NCBI RefSeq assembly: GCF_014898815.1
Contig: NW_026515445.1
Span: forward strand, 372,001-436,000
Direction of reading: 5' to 3'
DNA: 64,000 bases
From: Panonychus citri
Lineage: Eukaryota; Arthropoda; Arachnida; Trombidiformes; Tetranychidae
Shown: in pieces, positions 61,401-64,000 of the stretch
Layout of the letters: each line of letters starts with the position of its first letter
Numbering within the stretch: position 1 is the first letter of the stretch
Program-made: the position numbers and the translations under genes
The notes under the pieces: model-generated
Told to the model about the DNA's origin: nothing
The model's input: the letters and a program-made list of their open reading frames with translations, nothing else
Database searches by the model: none

Positions 61401-63513
61401 ACATTGACCGCCGATTGTCCGATGCCATTGTTACCCCCACCACCGAAAACACCCAACAAGTCAATCGCTTATCAAGATAAAGATCCAGCTGAACCAAGGC
61501 AGGCCAAAAAACCAGAAGAGTTCGATGAGTTCGAAATGTTCTTTGACAATTATATTTCAGTGAGTATTATTGATTCTTAGGAAAACTTATTAATAGTAAA
61601 AGAAGAAAATTTTTTTTCTAAATTCTAATTCGAACCGTTTGATTTACTTCTTAGGGTAAAGATGCTGAATCAAAAACGAAAGAGTCGGAGTCAAGTGATT
61701 GGCCTCCGCCCGCTCTTGGTGAAGCAGGAAGTAAAGGCCGAACAGAATCAATGGAAAGTCCATCTACACCCTTATTCGATGATGATACTTCTCAACCATT
61801 AGAAGACTTTCCACCCAAATACGAAGGAAACGGATGGGAAATGTACCTTCGACATCCGGCTAAGAAAAAGCTAACGGGTAATCGATATTGGAAGAAAGTA
61901 TTTGTCCGTCTCTCCGAGAACTCGGTTATTCAGCTATTCAATAAGCCGGGAGACAATGAGCCTTTCCAAGAATTACCCTTCAACCCTGTTACTCTTTGTC
62001 CGAAGTGACCTCCCAACAGTATGACCAATATGGTAAAATATTCACATTGAAAGTTCAATATATTTTTTACCGAGAACGCGTTGGTGTTCGTAAAGGTCAA
62101 ATAGCCAAAGTGATGCAAGGTCAGATAACTTCGGTAAGTGGACTGGCGAAACTTGGTATGCCCTTGGAACATGCCCCTCAAGTGTCTCAGCTGATTAAAT
62201 TGGGCTCATTGGTTTATAATGATGTTAAAGTTTTCGCTAATTTAGTTGAAGATGCTTTCTACCGAATGGTGATCCATCGAGATCGAGCTTTGACCTACAA
62301 AACTGAAGAGATTCAGGTAACCGTTGTTGATGAATATTATGTTGAGACAACTAAAACTGGCCTGATAACTAAACAATTGGCTCGAGTTCGCGTTTTCCTG
62401 TTAGCCTTTATCAATGGTATGCCGACCATAGAGATCGGTGTCAATGATATGACTCGTCAAGGGAAAGAGGTTGTAGGTCGACACGATATTATACCAGTGG
62501 TTACCGAAGAGTGGATCAGATTAGAAGCCGTTGAATTTCATTCATCAGTAATGAAGGAAGAATTTGAAAAGGAAGATAGATTAATAAAAGTTCACCCACC
62601 GGACGCTTGTTTCTACGAGTTGATGCGATTCCGAGTTCGTCCACCTAAACAACGGGAACTTCCACTTCAAGTAACTGCAAATTTGACGGTTACAAAGGGT
62701 AAGATTGAACTACGATGCGAAGTCTTGGTTCCAGGTTGTATAAGTCGAAAATATGGACAAATTCCATGCGAAGATATCGCTATTAGAATGCATATTCCCG
62801 AATGTTGGATATATTTTTTCAGAACAGAAAAACATCTTCGCTATGGTTCCGTAAAATCGGCCGCTCGTAGGCCAGGGAAAATTAAGGTAACATTTCCAAA
62901 TACTGGAAAAGTTTTCTCTCTATTCACAATTGTTTCTCATTTCCAATCAATCAACAGGGCATCGAACGCTTTTTAGGAGCAACATCTAATATTCCAGAAT
63001 CGACCATGTTGGAAGCGTCGGCTGGAGTCGCAAAGTACGAGCACTCTTTCCATTCCCTTGTTTGGAGGATACCACGTTTACCGAAGGAAGGTCAAGGTAA
63101 TTATCTGATTTCATCGTCGATCAGGACGAAGTGACCTTCCAATTTATTTTAACGTTTCATTTTGATTGGTAGGTGCATATACACAACAAACGATGGTTTG
63201 TCGTCTACCTTTGACTTCATTTGATCAAATTCCCGATAAATTTTACGAATATGTTCATATTGAGTTCACAATGCCATCGACGACAGTTTCTCATGCAGTG
63301 ATACGGTCAATTTCCGTTACAAACGAGAATCCACCGGAAAAATACGTTCGCTATGTGGCCAAGCATGAATACAGAACAGAATTGATGATTAATTTCAAGG
63401 AAAAAGAGGATGAGACTGATTATCAAATCGCTGCTTCGGTCCAATTAACATCTCAGCCCGTTACTGTACCAGAAACGGATAAGGAAAACAAAGACAGTGA
63501 TGATAGTGATTAA
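58418..63513 (+). CDS. stn: Stoned/stonin endocytic adaptor, A-like and B parts on one transcript
   Basis: Exons: 58418-60071, 60139-61559, 61655-62886, 62958-63096 and 63173-63513 (4,787 nt, about 1,595 aa allowing for one frame break). The N-terminal segment resembles Drosophila stoned A (EEWKFFEQLTAKVEEAVVRTQ). A long acidic disordered region carries AP-2-binding DPF motifs (DDPFDT, FDPFATI, FFDPFTTV, SFDPFSS, FDPFAS) and NPF motifs (SNPFLN, TNPFEA). The stonin homology domain follows (WEMYLRHPAKKKLTGNRYWKKVF), then the mu-homology domain (QYDQYGKIF, FLLAFINGMPTIEIGVNDM, VVGRHDIIPV, RFRVRPPKQRELPL, FRTEKHLRYGSVKSA). Stonins sort synaptotagmin during synaptic-vesicle endocytosis. In flies A and B come from a dicistronic mRNA; here they are in one frame. 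At about 61999 the frame stops (LCPK then TGA) and similarity resumes one base back at SEVTSQQ, as if one T of a T run were missing. Confidence 0.9.
61995..62008 (+). other. Apparent one-base frame break in stoned
   Basis: The open frame ends at TGA 62006-62008, while the -1 frame, open from 61996 on, continues with the conserved join between the stonin and mu-homology domains. The sequence at the switch is ACTCTTTGTCC; one more T would restore the frame. The next 890 bases of exon 3 are free of further breaks, which argues against long-standing decay. Confidence 0.8.
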
Positions 63514-64000
63514 AGGACGGAATCAATCAATTGCTTCTGGTTTCATGCTCATCAACATCAACATATTCATGATCATTATTTCATCTCATCATCTCTATCA
63601 TAATCATGTATCATTACATCACAATCAACGGACACAATCAACGGACTTAATTGTGTGTTCAACTTGTTGTGCATATAAATGTGTGTGGTGAGCTAATTAA
63701 TTGCTCTAGTAGACCAATTGTGTGCTTCAATTGTTAATTTTAATTGTTTAACATGAAAAAAAAACAACAACAACCAAATCATCAAGATATCAATATATCA
63801 CTACAAATTGTAAGCAATTTGATTAAGCAATTAAATTGGTAAAATCAAATCAAAGGATCTGATGATTGAAATAATAATATTTTAGCTCATACAAAGTATG
63901 ATTAACTTTAAACTATTGCAAATTAAAGTCAATAATTTAATTCTCATTTGAGTGGATAATAAGCAAATCCAATTAATACAACAATTAACATGAATCACCT
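63514..64000. other. 3' UTR and flank of the stoned gene
   Basis: AT-rich sequence after the stoned stop codon. A long A-run follows at 63755. I see no canonical AATAAA signal and no gene before the window ends. Confidence 0.5.

Noticed and set aside
61961..62022. A 32-bp GT-AG intron (GTTACT...CAACAG) that would remove the stoned stop codon
   Set aside because: It is too short for a spliceosomal intron and would delete the conserved SEVTSQQ segment.
1..64000. tRNA or rRNA genes, CRISPR arrays, bacterial operons or organellar DNA
   Set aside because: No cloverleaf with a GGTTCGANTCC-type B box, no spaced direct-repeat array and no bacterial gene layout was seen.

Overview
The window is nuclear DNA of a small-genome arthropod, most likely an acariform mite of the spider-mite type. 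This is an inference from AT-rich intergenic DNA, short GT-AG introns (many of 60-180 bp), an NADH-type glutamate synthase, a gustatory-receptor-like protein and arthropod-like stoned and ric-8 genes. No bacterial, organellar, CRISPR or rRNA features were seen.

Host genes, left to right: a TTC39-family TPR protein (+, 473-6007, ten exons); NADH-dependent glutamate synthase (-, 8657-16915, four exons, about 2,104 aa); a single-exon seven-helix chemoreceptor-like protein (-, 19065-20309); an intronless secreted, probably GPI-anchored orphan (+, 36007-37341); the G-alpha chaperone ric-8/synembryn (+, 53977-56397, six exons, 588 aa); and a stoned/stonin endocytic adaptor (+, 58418-63513, five exons). 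In the last gene a stoned-A-like N-terminus and the stonin mu-homology domain lie on one transcript, and the reading frame breaks by one base near 61999. Exon limits were set by hand from splice consensus, frame and remembered family conservation.

Two complete LTR retrotransposons, both on the minus strand, sit in the otherwise empty middle. The first (25394-33040) is a Ty3/gypsy element with two LTRs that look identical (559 bp), 4-bp target duplications, an accessory ORF1, an intact 1,386-aa gag-pol, and a third gene between pol and the 3' LTR. The third gene is not an envelope: in three successive -1 frames it encodes an N-terminal segment, a RING-like finger plus TRAF-type zinc finger, and a coiled coil with a ubiquitin-like C-terminus. 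The same element carries about 24 copies of a dyad with core AACT-N-AGTT whose flanks differ from copy to copy but stay self-complementary. Copies occur in the LTRs, leader, ORF junctions and third gene, but not in the RT-RNase H-integrase core, and they fall in all three codon phases, so selection or spread at DNA or RNA level is likely. This element is the best candidate here for an undescribed system.

The second element (42286-48592) is Ty1/copia: LTRs of 1,016 and 1,020 bp that differ only by small indels, 5-bp AATTG duplications, a half-tRNA(iMet) primer-binding site of the Drosophila copia type, and a 1,332-aa polyprotein whose first about 40 residues lie in another frame. Remaining intervals are AT-rich noncoding DNA with microsatellites and no supported gene.
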